Assembly (NCBI RefSeq): GCF_014648775.1
Contig: NZ_BMRT01000002.1
Coordinates: forward strand, 186,001-250,000
Length of the DNA: 64,000 nucleotides
Direction of reading: 5' to 3'
Origin: Streptomyces abikoensis
Lineage (GTDB): Bacteria; Actinomycetota; Actinomycetes; Streptomycetales; Streptomycetaceae
Shown one piece after another: positions 8,724 through 16,975 of this stretch (position 1 is its first letter; every line of letters starts with the position of its first letter). The position numbers and the translations under genes were made by a program. A model generated the notes under the pieces. It did not search any database. It was given only the letters and a program-made list of their open reading frames with translations, and was not told the DNA's origin.

Positions 8724-9368
8724 ATGGCAGCTCGGCGACCCCTGAGGCGGCTCGCCGCGACGGTCGTGGCGACCGCGGCGGCGGCCGGGGCCCTCACGGC
8801 CTGCGGCGGCACGGGCGACCGGGCCGCGCCGCCGCCCGCCCCGGCGAGCCCCGGCGCGCCGGGCGGGCCGTCACCCTCCGCGAACCAGGACCCCGCGCGC
8901 TTCGCGCCCCAGGTCGTGGAGCAGGCGGGCCGGGCGAAGATCGACGCCCAGCTGCTGATGGCGATCCTCTACAACGAGTCGTACAAGCCGCACGACCCGG
9001 CGCTGGAACGGGCCTGGCAACGGATGAAGCCCGATTCGGCGTTCGGCATCGCCAACATGCACAAGGCGGCCTTCGACGACACCAAACAGGGCCGCGACTT
9101 CGCGAACCGATCGTGGGACGAACTGCCCGACGATCCCGGCCTGGCCGTCGAGGCGGCGGCGTGGTACCTCCACGACCTGGCCGCTCAGCTGCCGGGGCAG
9201 CCGTCCGGCCCCTACACCAGGAACGAGCTGCTGGCGCTGGGCTACAACGCCGGCGCGGGCAACATGAGCGCGTTCGCCCGGGGCGCGAAACCCGGCCCCC
9301 AGGCCCAGTCGTATCTGGACCGGCTCCGCGCCAACTGGGCGAAGGCCGGACAGGCCGTCAAGCGGTAG
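8724..9368 (+). CDS. lytic transglycosylase-like lipoprotein
   Basis: A 214-residue exported protein. A hydrophobic signal segment ends in the lipobox LTAC with Cys27, so the mature protein should be lipid-anchored on the outer face of the membrane. A proline-rich linker precedes an SLT-type domain with the probable catalytic Glu85 in LYNES, the motif FGIANMHK, and ALGYNAGAGNM near residue 175. These residues match goose-lysozyme/SLT transglycosylases that cleave peptidoglycan glycan strands. No binding domain follows. It is monocistronic, on the same strand as TerD. Confidence 0.87.
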   Translation: MAARRPLRRLAATVVATAAAAGALTACGGTGDRAAPPPAPASPGAPGGPSPSANQDPARFAPQVVEQAGRAKIDAQLLMAILYNESYKPHDPALERAWQRMKPDSAFGIANMHKAAFDDTKQGRDFANRSWDELPDDPGLAVEAAAWYLHDLAAQLPGQPSGPYTRNELLALGYNAGAGNMSAFARGAKPGPQAQSYLDRLRANWAKAGQAVKR

Positions 9369-9385
9369 GGCCTCCGCCGGGGCCC

Positions 9386-10123
9386 TCAGCCGACCACCCG
9401 CAGACCGAGCGCGGCGCACACGGCGGCGGCCTGCTCCGGTGAGATCACCGTGCCGCGCAGCCGGGACACCACGGTCTCGCCGATCTCGCCGAGGTCGGCG
9501 CCACGCAGATCGGCGCCGTCCAGCCGGGCGTCCCTCAGATCGGCCTCGCGCAGCCGGCAGTCCTCGAAGACCGCGTCCCGCAGATCGGTGCGGTGCAGAT
9601 GTGCCTCGGTCAGGTCGCAGCCGGTGAGGTGGATGCCGCGCAGGGCCGTGTCGCGCAGGTCGACGAGCTGCATCGCGCAGTTCCGCAGGGTCAGGGTGAC
9701 GGCCAGGCCGCGCAGCGCGGACAGATCCGCGCCGGTCATCCGGCAGCCCGTGAACGCGGCGTCGTCCAGCAGGGCCCGGGTGAAGCAGGAGTTGGCGAGG
9801 TCGGTCCGCTCGAAGACGGCGTCGCCCAGGTCGGCGTCCTCGAAGTCCGCCGAGGCGAAGGAGCCGCCCAGGAAGCGGGCCCGCGTCAGCACCGCCTCCG
9901 TGAGACGGGCCCCGACGGCGACGCAGTCGTCGAACAAGGCCTCGTCGAGATCGGCGCCGCGCAGATCGGCCCCGCCGAGGTCGCAGCGGCGCAGCACCAC
10001 GGGGGCCGTGCGCCGGGCGAGGGCCGCGCGCAGGTCCAGGCCGGTGAGGTCGAGGCCGGTGGGCTCGTCCTGCCCGGCCAGCGCGTCGAGGGCGTCCTGC
10101 GGGGTACGGGGAGCGGCGTTCAT
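9386..10123 (-). CDS. pentapeptide repeat protein
   Basis: A 245-residue protein built mostly from A(D/N)LxX pentapeptides, for example LGGADLRGADLDEALF and READLRDARLDGADLRGADL, which should fold into a right-handed quadrilateral beta-helix. The N-terminal 50 residues are outside the repeats. The start is ATG 10123; upstream in-frame ATG adds unlike sequence. Some relatives mimic DNA and protect gyrase, but no feature here proves that role. The gene is convergent with the lytic transglycosylase gene, 17 bp apart. Confidence 0.9.
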   Translation of the reverse strand: MNAAPRTPQDALDALAGQDEPTGLDLTGLDLRAALARRTAPVVLRRCDLGGADLRGADLDEALFDDCVAVGARLTEAVLTRARFLGGSFASADFEDADLGDAVFERTDLANSCFTRALLDDAAFTGCRMTGADLSALRGLAVTLTLRNCAMQLVDLRDTALRGIHLTGCDLTEAHLHRTDLRDAVFEDCRLREADLRDARLDGADLRGADLGEIGETVVSRLRGTVISPEQAAAVCAALGLRVVG

Positions 10124-10352
10124 GCCGCCAGCATAGGCAACCGGCGAGAGGGGTTCCGCCGGCCGCCCATCGCGTCCCTCGGTGCCGCCCGGGCCACGGG
10201 ACTTGAGCACACCGCACCGCCGCCCGCGCCCGGTCCGGCCGGGTCAGCTCCCGACGCTCCGACGAGCCGTCACCCACGCGGGTGTCCCGGGGGCCGTCCC
10301 GGGCGATCGTGGGTCCGTGCGGTCCGGCGGCCCGTGCCGCGCGCGGATCCCG

Positions 10353-10403
10353 GGCACGGACAGTTCTCAGGCACGGACGGATCTCAGGAACATACGGAGC
10401 TCA
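10353..10403. repeat. three tandem 17-bp direct repeats
   Basis: GGCACGGACAGTTCTCA (10353-10369), GGCACGGACGGATCTCA (10370-10386) and GGAACATACGGAGCTCA (10387-10403) lie end to end directly upstream of the small gene at 10423. The period of 17 and decay toward the gene suggest regulator binding sites or a local duplication. Confidence 0.7.
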
Positions 10404-10422
10404 GGGACAGGAGCACGCCACC

Positions 10423-10719
10423 ATGGCCATCGTCGTCACATTCCAGGTCGAGGGCACCGCGGGTCAGAAGCTCTACGACGACTGCATCACCCGGATCACC
10501 AACGGCCGCGGCTTCACCTCGCCGGCCGACCTGCCCGTGCCCGGCCTCCTCGCGCACATCGCGGGCCCGGTGGACGGCGGCTGGCGGGTCGTCGACGTCT
10601 GGGAGTCCGCCGAGGCGCTGGAGGCCTTCGCCAAGCACCTCGGCCCCATCCTGGCCGAGCTGGGGTACGCCGATCTGCATCCCGACGTCACCCCCGCCTA
10701 CAACGTCGTCCTCCGCTGA
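10423..10719 (+). CDS. small hypothetical protein, possibly a dimeric alpha-beta barrel
   Basis: A 98-residue soluble protein. The order of strands and helices (MAIVVTFQVEGTAGQKLYDD..., WRVVDVWESAEALEAFAKHLGPIL) resembles the antibiotic-biosynthesis-monooxygenase type of dimeric alpha-beta barrel, in which a WESxEAxxAF segment is common, but no catalytic residues can be assigned. ATG 10423 follows CAGGAG. Three 17-bp direct repeats end 19 bases upstream. The call of the fold is an inference from pattern. Confidence 0.75.
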   Translation: MAIVVTFQVEGTAGQKLYDDCITRITNGRGFTSPADLPVPGLLAHIAGPVDGGWRVVDVWESAEALEAFAKHLGPILAELGYADLHPDVTPAYNVVLR

Positions 10720-10891
10720 CCGGACCACCACCGGCGGGCCCGCGCCGCACTCCCCTGCGATGCGGCGCGGGCCCGCCCGGCGTCGCCCTCCACCCTGCCG
10801 TCCCCCACGCCCCGGGACATCCCTCCGGAGGCGGGTGTCCCTCCGCCGTACGGCGGAGGTGCCCTCCGACCACGGGTCGTACCGTGGCGTC

Positions 10892-11692
10892 ATGACACCG
10901 CTGAGCTTCGACCGCCTCCGCGCCGAAATCCTCACGCAGACCGATCTGTTGCGGTCGCACGTCGAAGGCGTGGACCTCCGCGTCCCCGTGCCGTCCTGCC
11001 CTGGCTGGAACCTCGGGCAGTTGCTGCGCCACCTGGGCTGGGCGCACCGCTGGGCGGAGACGATCGTGCGGACGCGGTCGCCGGAGGCCGTGTCCCACGC
11101 GCGGCTGGACGACGTCGCCGGGTACACCGACGAGGACGTGGCCGTGGTCGGCCCGTGGCTGGCCGAGGGCGCGGAACTGCTGGTGGCCGCGCTGCGGGAC
11201 GCCGGGCCGGGGGCGGTGGTGTGGACCCCGGTGCCCGGGGAGGACTCCCCGGCGTTCTGGGCCCGCAGGATGACGCACGAGACGGTCGTCCACCGGGCGG
11301 ACGCGGCACTGGCCGCCGGTGTGGAGTTCACCGTCGACGGTGACGTCGCCGTCGACGGGCTCGACGAGTGGATGTCCTTCGGCTCGGTACCGGAGGCGTT
11401 CGCCCCGGGCCCCGGGGTGCCCGCCCTGCTGGGCCCCGGCCGTACGCTCTCCTTCCGCGCGACGGGCGCCGCGCCCGGGGCGGGGGCGTGCTGGCGGGTC
11501 GACCTCACCGGCGACGTCCCCCTCTGGAGCCGTGGCCGTGAGGAGGCCGCCGTCGTCGCCAGCGCCCCGCCGGCCGACCTCCTGCTGTTCCTCTACGGCC
11601 GCCCCACGACGGACGGTGGCCCGGAGGTCACCGGGGACGCGGCGCTGCTGGAGCTGTGGAGGGAGCGGACCGGCTTCTGGCTCCACGAGTGA
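10892..11692 (+). CDS. maleylpyruvate isomerase family mycothiol-dependent enzyme
   Basis: A 266-residue protein of the DinB-like actinobacterial group that uses mycothiol as cofactor. The first 150 residues carry the metal-binding helical bundle with VPSCPGWNLGQLLRHLGWAHRW and a second histidine in MTHETVVHRADA; the C-terminal part is the MDMPI-type alpha-beta domain. These proteins catalyse thiol-dependent isomerisation or conjugation, usually with unknown substrates. The ATG is preceded by TACCGT at 10880-10885 and no ribosome site, so the transcript is probably leaderless. It stands alone. Confidence 0.85.
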   Translation: MTPLSFDRLRAEILTQTDLLRSHVEGVDLRVPVPSCPGWNLGQLLRHLGWAHRWAETIVRTRSPEAVSHARLDDVAGYTDEDVAVVGPWLAEGAELLVAALRDAGPGAVVWTPVPGEDSPAFWARRMTHETVVHRADAALAAGVEFTVDGDVAVDGLDEWMSFGSVPEAFAPGPGVPALLGPGRTLSFRATGAAPGAGACWRVDLTGDVPLWSRGREEAAVVASAPPADLLLFLYGRPTTDGGPEVTGDAALLELWRERTGFWLHE

Positions 11693-11850
11693 GCGTGCCG
11701 CCGGCGTAGGAATCCCGCCAGGGAAGCGATCGGATCACGCCGAAAGGCGGGACACGCCGGGAGCCGGTGTCACCGGTGAGCGCGTCCTGCGGTTGTGTCT
11801 GCGTGCCACACCGGCACGCTCGCACACCACGAAAGGGACCCGACGCCTCC

Positions 11851-12663
11851 ATGACCCTCCACCGCACCGCCGTCCGGGCCGTCTCCTCCGCCGCGCTGGC
11901 CGCGGCGCTCAGCCTCGTCCCCCTCCACGTGGCCTCGGCGGCGCCGGCCGGCGCGGCCGTCAAGACCGTCAACGCCTTCAAGGGCGACCCCGGCGACGGC
12001 GGGTGGCACGGCGACGGGCTGGAGCTCAACGCCGCCGACAACAAGAAGGTCGACACCTTCCTTCTCCGCGCCCGCCGCGCGGAGCGGAACATCAGCCCCC
12101 AGGTCAGGGCGGCGGCCGTGATCAGCCACGCCCAGGTGATCGGCTTCGACCACCGGCTGAAGTCCGCCGACTCGCTCAAGCGCAAGGTCGCCACCGCCCT
12201 GAAGGAGACCCCCGGCCGGACCGTGGACCAGGCGCTGGCGGGCATCGGCGACTCCGTCCGCTACACCCTCCAGTGGCCCGACGGCCGGTACACGTCGGGC
12301 GTCGCCCTCGCCTCGTCGGTCCTGGCGGGCTGGGGCGACGACAACGTCAAGTGGTCCAACACCTGGAACCGTCCGAAGGGCTACAAGGGCGTCAATTCCG
12401 CGTGGAAGGAGCCGCGTTCGGGGCACGTCTTCGAGGTGCAGTTCCACACCCCGGCGAGCAAGCGGGCGCAGGAGGAGACCCACAAGCTCTACGAGGAGCA
12501 GCGGCTGCCCACGACCACGCCCGAGCGCAAGAAGGAGCTCCAGGAGCAGCAGGACGCGATCTTCGCCGCCGTGCCCGTGCCCGCCGGGGCGCCGGAGCTG
12601 ACGGCGCCCGCGTCACGCCGCCAGCCGGCCCACCCCGCTCACCCCGTTCACTCCGCCGTCTGA
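11851..12663 (+). CDS. secreted RelA/SpoT-fold protein, putative nucleotide 3'-pyrophosphokinase
   Basis: A 270-residue protein with a Sec-type signal peptide (positive start, hydrophobic core to about residue 28, likely cleavage after ASA). The mature part carries the residues of a RelA/SpoT synthetase domain: R102 and K104 in HRLKSADSLKRK, D134 and R137 in GDSVRYT, Y178 and N182 in YKGVN, E195 and Q197 in FEVQFHT, then H211. No hydrolase or ACT domain is present. Extracellular ATP:nucleotide 3'-pyrophosphokinases that make (p)ppApp-type products are known from certain Streptomyces, and this looks like that type; an exported toxin is the alternative. GAAAGG precedes ATG 11851. Confidence 0.8.
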   Translation: MTLHRTAVRAVSSAALAAALSLVPLHVASAAPAGAAVKTVNAFKGDPGDGGWHGDGLELNAADNKKVDTFLLRARRAERNISPQVRAAAVISHAQVIGFDHRLKSADSLKRKVATALKETPGRTVDQALAGIGDSVRYTLQWPDGRYTSGVALASSVLAGWGDDNVKWSNTWNRPKGYKGVNSAWKEPRSGHVFEVQFHTPASKRAQEETHKLYEEQRLPTTTPERKKELQEQQDAIFAAVPVPAGAPELTAPASRRQPAHPAHPVHSAV

Positions 12664-12837
12664 CGCAGGAGGGCGAACGCCTCCACCTCCAGCAGCAGCT
12701 CGGGCCGGAACAGCGCGGCCACCTGCACGGCCGTGCCGGCGGGCAGCGCCGCAGGTTCTCGAAGACCTGCCGTGCCTGAGCGGCGGGGCCGCCCTCGCCG
12801 ACCACCTCGCCATGTGGCTGAGTCGGGTGTCGGTCAT
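12657..12837 (-). pseudogene. RidA/YjgF family remnant
   Basis: Three frames on this strand together read like parts of a RidA (enamine/imine deaminase) protein: MTDTRLSHMA at the start, then GEGGPAAQARQVFENL, then LPAGTAVQVAALFRPELLL and EVEAFALLRQ. The family is about 130 residues long, but only about 60 remain, and the middle with the active-site region is missing. So the gene has suffered an internal deletion and at least two frame breaks. It lies between the secreted pyrophosphokinase-like gene and the histidine kinase gene and is clearly dead. Confidence 0.7.
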
Positions 12838-12918
12838 GGCGGCATCCTGACCCGTGGAAGATCGTTTCCGCTACCCGCCTACCGTGGTCGGGTGGACGGA
12901 ACGAGAACGACCGAAGCG

Positions 12919-14337
12919 ATGACTGCTCCCGGCACGCCGGGGCCCCGCCGGGACCCGGGGGCCGTGCTGGCGCCGGTCGCCGTGGCGGCGGCCGGGCTGG
13001 GGACGACGAGCCTGTGGTGGGCCCTGCCGGCCATGGCCGCCGCGTTTCTGGCCGGGCGGCTGTCGGGGCGGACGCGGCCGCTGGTGGTGGCGCTGACCGT
13101 GCTGGTGACGGCGGCCTCGATCGCCGTGGTGGCCGTGCCGGGGCTGCTGGTGCTCGGCAGCCGGTTCGTGGTCGTGGTGGTCGGGGCCGCGCTGCTGCCG
13201 TGGTTCGCGGGCCGGGTGTGGCGGCAGTACCAGGAGCTGACCCGGCTGGGCTGGGACCGCGCCGCGCGGCTCGAGCGCGAGCAGCGGCTGGTGGCGGAGC
13301 AGGCGCGGCTGCGCGAACGGGCGCGCATCGCCCAGGACATGCACGACGCCCTCGGGCACGACCTGAGCCTGGTCGCGCTGTCGGCGGGGGCGCTCAAGCT
13401 CGCCCCGGGCCTGACGGAGGCGCACCGGGCGGCGGCCGAAGACGTCCGGGCCCGGGCGGCGGGCGCGGTCGAGCGGCTGGGGCAGGTGATCGGCATCCTG
13501 CGCGAGGAGGCGGACGGCGCGCCCACGGAGCCGGCGGACTTCGCCGTCGCGCGGCTGGTGGAGGACGCGGCGGCCTCGGGGCTGCCGGCCGTGCTGCGCG
13601 TCGAGGGCGAGGAGTACGCGATGCCGCCCGCCGTGGAGCGGGCCGCGCACCGGGTCGTCCAGGAGGCGCTGACGAACGTCGCCAAGCACGCCCCGGGCGC
13701 GGCGGTCACCGTGCGGCTCTCCCGGACGGCCGCGGAGGTCGTGGTCTCGGTGGAGAACACCGCCCCGCCCGCGCCCGTGGCCCCGCCCCTGCCCGGCGGC
13801 GGGCTGGGGCTGATCGGCCTGGACGAGCGGGTGCGGCTGGCGGGCGGCTCGTTCGACTGCGGTCCGCGCGGGGGCGGTTTCGCGGTGACGGCCCGGCTGC
13901 CGCGCACGCCCTCCGCGGCCGCCCGGCCCGTGTCCTCCCCGCCTTCCGCACAGGCCGGCGCGCTGCCGCCGGAGCACCGGCGGGCCCGGCGGCGGGCCGG
14001 CCGGGCCCTGGCCGCCGCGGTCGCGGTGCCGCTGCTGGCCACGGCGGTGCTCACGGGTGCCCTGACGGCGTGGGGCTCGCTGACGCTGTCCCACACCGTC
14101 CTCGACCCCGGCGACTACGCCGCGTTGCGCGTCGGGCAGAATCGCGCGGAGGTGGCGCGCGTGCTGCCCGACCGTCAGTTGCCGTACCGGCCACGGGCGT
14201 ACGAACCGAAGGGGCCGGGGATCGAGTGCGAGTACTACGCGGTGACGGCCGCCCGGTTCGTCTCCAGTTCCGGGGACGCGTACCAGCTCTGCTTCCAGGG
14301 CGGCCGGCTGATCGGCCGTACCGTCTTCGGCGGGTGA
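12919..14337 (+). CDS. two-component sensor histidine kinase with C-terminal membrane segment and extra domain
   Basis: A 472-residue NarL-partner type kinase. About four N-terminal hydrophobic segments are followed by a HisKA_3 dimerisation helix with the phosphoacceptor histidine in AQDMHDALGHDLS, and an ATPase domain with HRVVQEALTNVAKHAPG and GGGLGLIGLDER. Unusually, the catalytic core is followed by another membrane segment (AVAVPLLATAVLTGALTAW) and about 80 residues that should lie outside, with the pattern LRVGQNRAEVARVLP. ATG 12919 is used here; an in-frame GTG at 12892, seven bases after TACCGT, could be a leaderless start. It is coupled to the response regulator eight bases downstream. 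Confidence 0.9.
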   Translation: MTAPGTPGPRRDPGAVLAPVAVAAAGLGTTSLWWALPAMAAAFLAGRLSGRTRPLVVALTVLVTAASIAVVAVPGLLVLGSRFVVVVVGAALLPWFAGRVWRQYQELTRLGWDRAARLEREQRLVAEQARLRERARIAQDMHDALGHDLSLVALSAGALKLAPGLTEAHRAAAEDVRARAAGAVERLGQVIGILREEADGAPTEPADFAVARLVEDAAASGLPAVLRVEGEEYAMPPAVERAAHRVVQEALTNVAKHAPGAAVTVRLSRTAAEVVVSVENTAPPAPVAPPLPGGGLGLIGLDERVRLAGGSFDCGPRGGGFAVTARLPRTPSAAARPVSSPPSAQAGALPPEHRRARRRAGRALAAAVAVPLLATAVLTGALTAWGSLTLSHTVLDPGDYAALRVGQNRAEVARVLPDRQLPYRPRAYEPKGPGIECEYYAVTAARFVSSSGDAYQLCFQGGRLIGRTVFGG

Positions 14338-14344
14338 GCGGGCG

Positions 14345-15034
14345 GTGATCCGGGTCCTGATCGCCGACGACGAGCCGATGGTCCGCGCGGGCGTCCGGGC
14401 GGTGCTGGCCACCGACCCGGGGCTGACGGTCGTCGCGGAGGCGGGTGACGGCGCCGAGGCGGTGGAGCTGGTCCGCAGGCACCGGCCCGACGTGGCCGTC
14501 CTCGACGTCCGCATGCCGCGCGTGGGCGGCATCGAGGCGCTGGCGTCGCTCCGGGCCGCCGCGCCGGACACCGGCGTCGTGATGCTCACGACGTTCGGCG
14601 AGGACGACTACATCCTCCAGGCGCTCGCGGGCGGCGCCGCCGGATTCCTCGTCAAGTCGGGCGCGCCCGAGGAGCTCATCGCGGGCGTCCGCGCGGTGGC
14701 CGGCGGCGCCGCGTATCTCTCACCGAAGGTCGCCGCCCGGGTGGTGGCCCATCTCGCCGCGACCGGCGCCGGGTCCGCCGCCGGCCGGCGCGCCGCCGCC
14801 CGGGAACGGGTCGCCGCCCTCACCGCCCGCGAGCGGGACGTGCTGGCCCATGTGGCCGCCGGGCTGTCCAACGGGCAGATCGCGCGGCGGCTGCACGTGG
14901 TGGAAGGCACCGTCAAAGCGCACGTCAGCTCCATACTGGCCCGGCTGGGCGTCGACAACCGCGCCGCGGCCGCCGTCATGGCCCACGAAGCGGGTGTGAC
15001 GCCCCCGGCCGCCCCGGTCCGCGCCGAACCGTGA
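14345..15034 (+). CDS. NarL/LuxR-type response regulator
   Basis: A 229-residue response regulator that pairs with the kinase just upstream. The receiver domain has the acidic pocket D8-D9, phosphoacceptor D54 in VAVLDVRMP, the threonine of LTTFGED and lysine of VKSGAP. A LuxR-type helix-turn-helix follows at about 158-215 (LTARERDVLAHVAAGLSNGQ, then EGTVKAHVSSIL). Start GTG 14345 follows seven bases after the kinase stop. Targets are unknown. The 3' 315 bases overlap, on the opposite strand, the reading frame of a PAP2 phosphatase. Confidence 0.95.
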   Translation: MIRVLIADDEPMVRAGVRAVLATDPGLTVVAEAGDGAEAVELVRRHRPDVAVLDVRMPRVGGIEALASLRAAAPDTGVVMLTTFGEDDYILQALAGGAAGFLVKSGAPEELIAGVRAVAGGAAYLSPKVAARVVAHLAATGAGSAAGRRAAARERVAALTARERDVLAHVAAGLSNGQIARRLHVVEGTVKAHVSSILARLGVDNRAAAAVMAHEAGVTPPAAPVRAEP

Positions 15035-15721
15035 CATCAGCCGGGCCACCGGCCCGACGGTGACCGGCGCCAGCGCGAGGAACAGCACGACCGCGGCCGC
15101 CGCGCCGAGCACGGAGCCGGCCAGCACGTCGTGCGGGTAGTGGACGCCCACGGCGACCCGCAGCAGCGCGCCCGCCGCGCCCAGCGGCAGGGTCACGGCG
15201 GCGAGCCGCGGCCGCGCCAGGGCCACGCCGACGGCGATCGCGACGGCGAGGGTGGAGTGGTTGCTGGGGAAGGACCAGTCCCCCACCCCGGGACACGGGT
15301 CGACGGCCGTGACACCGCTCAGCGCCCGGCAGGGCCGCTCCTCGTCCACCCTCGTCTTCAGGACCTCGCTGATCCCGTACGCCACGACGGTGGCGACACC
15401 GGCCAGCACCACCGCGGCGACCGTCCGCGCGTCCCCGCGGCGCAGCCCGCGCAGCCCGGTCCACACGAGCAGCAGCCCGAGCACCACCAGCGTCCCCTCG
15501 GTGGCCAGGCCGAGCGACGTCCCCACCCACCCCGGCGCGTCCGCCGCCGCACCGGCGAGCGACCGGTACGCGGAGACGGAGGCCCCGCCGGTGACCTCGA
15601 CGGCCCCGCCCGGCCCGGGCGTTCCGCCGGGCGTCAGCCACCACAGCAGCCCGGCGGCCGCGACCGCGACCCCCACGGCGGCCGCCGGCCGCCGCCCGGG
15701 CCGGCCGGCGCTCATTGACAT
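14720..15721 (-). CDS. PAP2 superfamily phosphatase with long antisense C-terminal tail
   Basis: A membrane phosphatase with about five to six hydrophobic segments. The three phosphatase motifs are KTRVDEERP, PSNHSTLA and RVAVGVHYPHD, so the active site is complete (PSNH instead of the common PSGH). Such enzymes dephosphorylate isoprenoid or phosphatidic lipids at the outer leaflet. The start ATG 15721 follows CAGGGAA. The domain ends near 15030, but no stop occurs until 14720, so a tail of about 105 glycine-rich residues would run antisense through the response regulator gene. The tail is probably accidental; the domain is certain. Confidence 0.85.
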   Translation of the reverse strand: MSMSAGRPGRRPAAAVGVAVAAAGLLWWLTPGGTPGPGGAVEVTGGASVSAYRSLAGAAADAPGWVGTSLGLATEGTLVVLGLLLVWTGLRGLRRGDARTVAAVVLAGVATVVAYGISEVLKTRVDEERPCRALSGVTAVDPCPGVGDWSFPSNHSTLAVAIAVGVALARPRLAAVTLPLGAAGALLRVAVGVHYPHDVLAGSVLGAAAAVVLFLALAPVTVGPVARLMSRFGADRGGRGRHTRFVGHDGGRGAVVDAQPGQYGADVRFDGAFHHVQPPRDLPVGQPGGHMGQHVPLAGGEGGDPFPGGGAPAGGGPGAGRGEMGHHPGGDLR

Positions 15722-15814
15722 TCGTTCCCTGTCGCGCTGTTCCATGAGCCCGAACCTACGGACCCGCAACCGGCGCCACCCCTGCCGAACGGCATCGCCG
15801 ACCCCTGACGATCG

Positions 15815-16963
15815 TCAGGGTTGCGAGGGCGCCAGAGGGGCGGGTACAGGGAGGAAGGGGCCCAGGGCGGCCAGGCTGTGCTCCACCGCCTCGGCGCCGT
15901 AGCGGAGCATCCGGCGCTCGTACGCGTCGACGGCGTCGGGCAGGGTGCGGCGGCCCGCGTGGGCGTCGACGAGCAGGCTCCGCAGCAGGTCGGCGTCGCG
16001 CAGTGCCGTGTTGGCGCCGTTGCCGCCGCTGGGGGAGGTGGCGTGGATGGCGTCCCCGAGCAGGGTCACGGGTCCCAGGGGCCATCTCTGTCCCGGCCGT
16101 ACCACCCGGATGGAGAGCAGGGTGCTGTTGTCGGGGTCGGCGGCCTCGATGACGGCCCGCACCTCGGGGTGCCAGCCCTCGGTCCGGGCCAGTACGGTCT
16201 GTTGCGCCGCCTCGCGGCCGGGTTCGGGCGCCTGGCCGGGCGGCAGCAGCATGGCCCAGCGGAGGTAGTCGGCGGTGCCGGGCAGCGAGAGCCCGGGCGC
16301 CAGCTCGGCCGCCGCCTCCCGCGGCGGCCGGCGGAAGCGCATCAGGCCGAGCAGCATGCTCACGTCCTGGGCGACGACCCGGGTGCCGAAGCCGGGGACC
16401 AGACCGGCGAAGCGGTCGGTGAGCGGCGTACGGCCGATGACGAACCGGACGCCGGTGTCGTGGGGGCGGACGGCCGGCGCCAGCCGGGCCCTTACGGCGG
16501 AGTTGACCCCGTCGGCGCCGACCAGCAGATCGGCCGTGGTGGCGGTCCCGTCCGCGAAGCGGGCCTCCACCCGGCCGTCCGACCGCACGTGATAGCCCGT
16601 CAGCTCCTGGCCGAAGCGCAGGGCGTCGTCGAGCCCCGCGAGCAGGATGTGGCGCAGGACGTGCCGGTCGGCGGCGGTGGCCCCCTCCGTCGGCTGCTCG
16701 TGGAGCGGGCGCAGCCACGGGTCGACGGCCCGGGCGGGGCCCGTCATGTCGCCCAGGGTCGCTTCGACCACGGAATAGAGGTCTTCGGGCAGACAGCCGC
16801 GCAGCGCGGCGCGCCCTCGTTCGGCGAGGCCGATCCGGAAGCCCTGGAAACGGGCCGTGATGCCCTGGTCCTTCTCGTGGACCGTCACGTCGACGCCGGC
16901 GCGCCGGAGCCCCTGTGCCAGGCACAGCCCTCCCAGCCCCGCGCCGATCACGATGACACGCAT
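15815..16963 (-). CDS. FAD-dependent aromatic-type monooxygenase
   Basis: A 382-residue flavin monooxygenase of the salicylate-hydroxylase/TetX group. The N-terminal dinucleotide motif VIGAGLGGL begins at residue 4, LLVGADGVNSAVR is the central NAD(P)H/FAD motif, and LLGDAIHATSPSGGNGANTA is the second FAD-binding GD motif. These enzymes hydroxylate aromatic or polyketide substrates, including some antibiotics. ATG 16963 follows GGGGAG. It is divergent from a TetR regulator, with a 32-bp perfect palindrome between, so it is likely induced by the compound it modifies. The substrate is unknown. Confidence 0.9.
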   Translation of the reverse strand: MRVIVIGAGLGGLCLAQGLRRAGVDVTVHEKDQGITARFQGFRIGLAERGRAALRGCLPEDLYSVVEATLGDMTGPARAVDPWLRPLHEQPTEGATAADRHVLRHILLAGLDDALRFGQELTGYHVRSDGRVEARFADGTATTADLLVGADGVNSAVRARLAPAVRPHDTGVRFVIGRTPLTDRFAGLVPGFGTRVVAQDVSMLLGLMRFRRPPREAAAELAPGLSLPGTADYLRWAMLLPPGQAPEPGREAAQQTVLARTEGWHPEVRAVIEAADPDNSTLLSIRVVRPGQRWPLGPVTLLGDAIHATSPSGGNGANTALRDADLLRSLLVDAHAGRRTLPDAVDAYERRMLRYGAEAVEHSLAALGPFLPVPAPLAPSQP

Positions 16964-16975
16964 GTCTCCCCCTGA

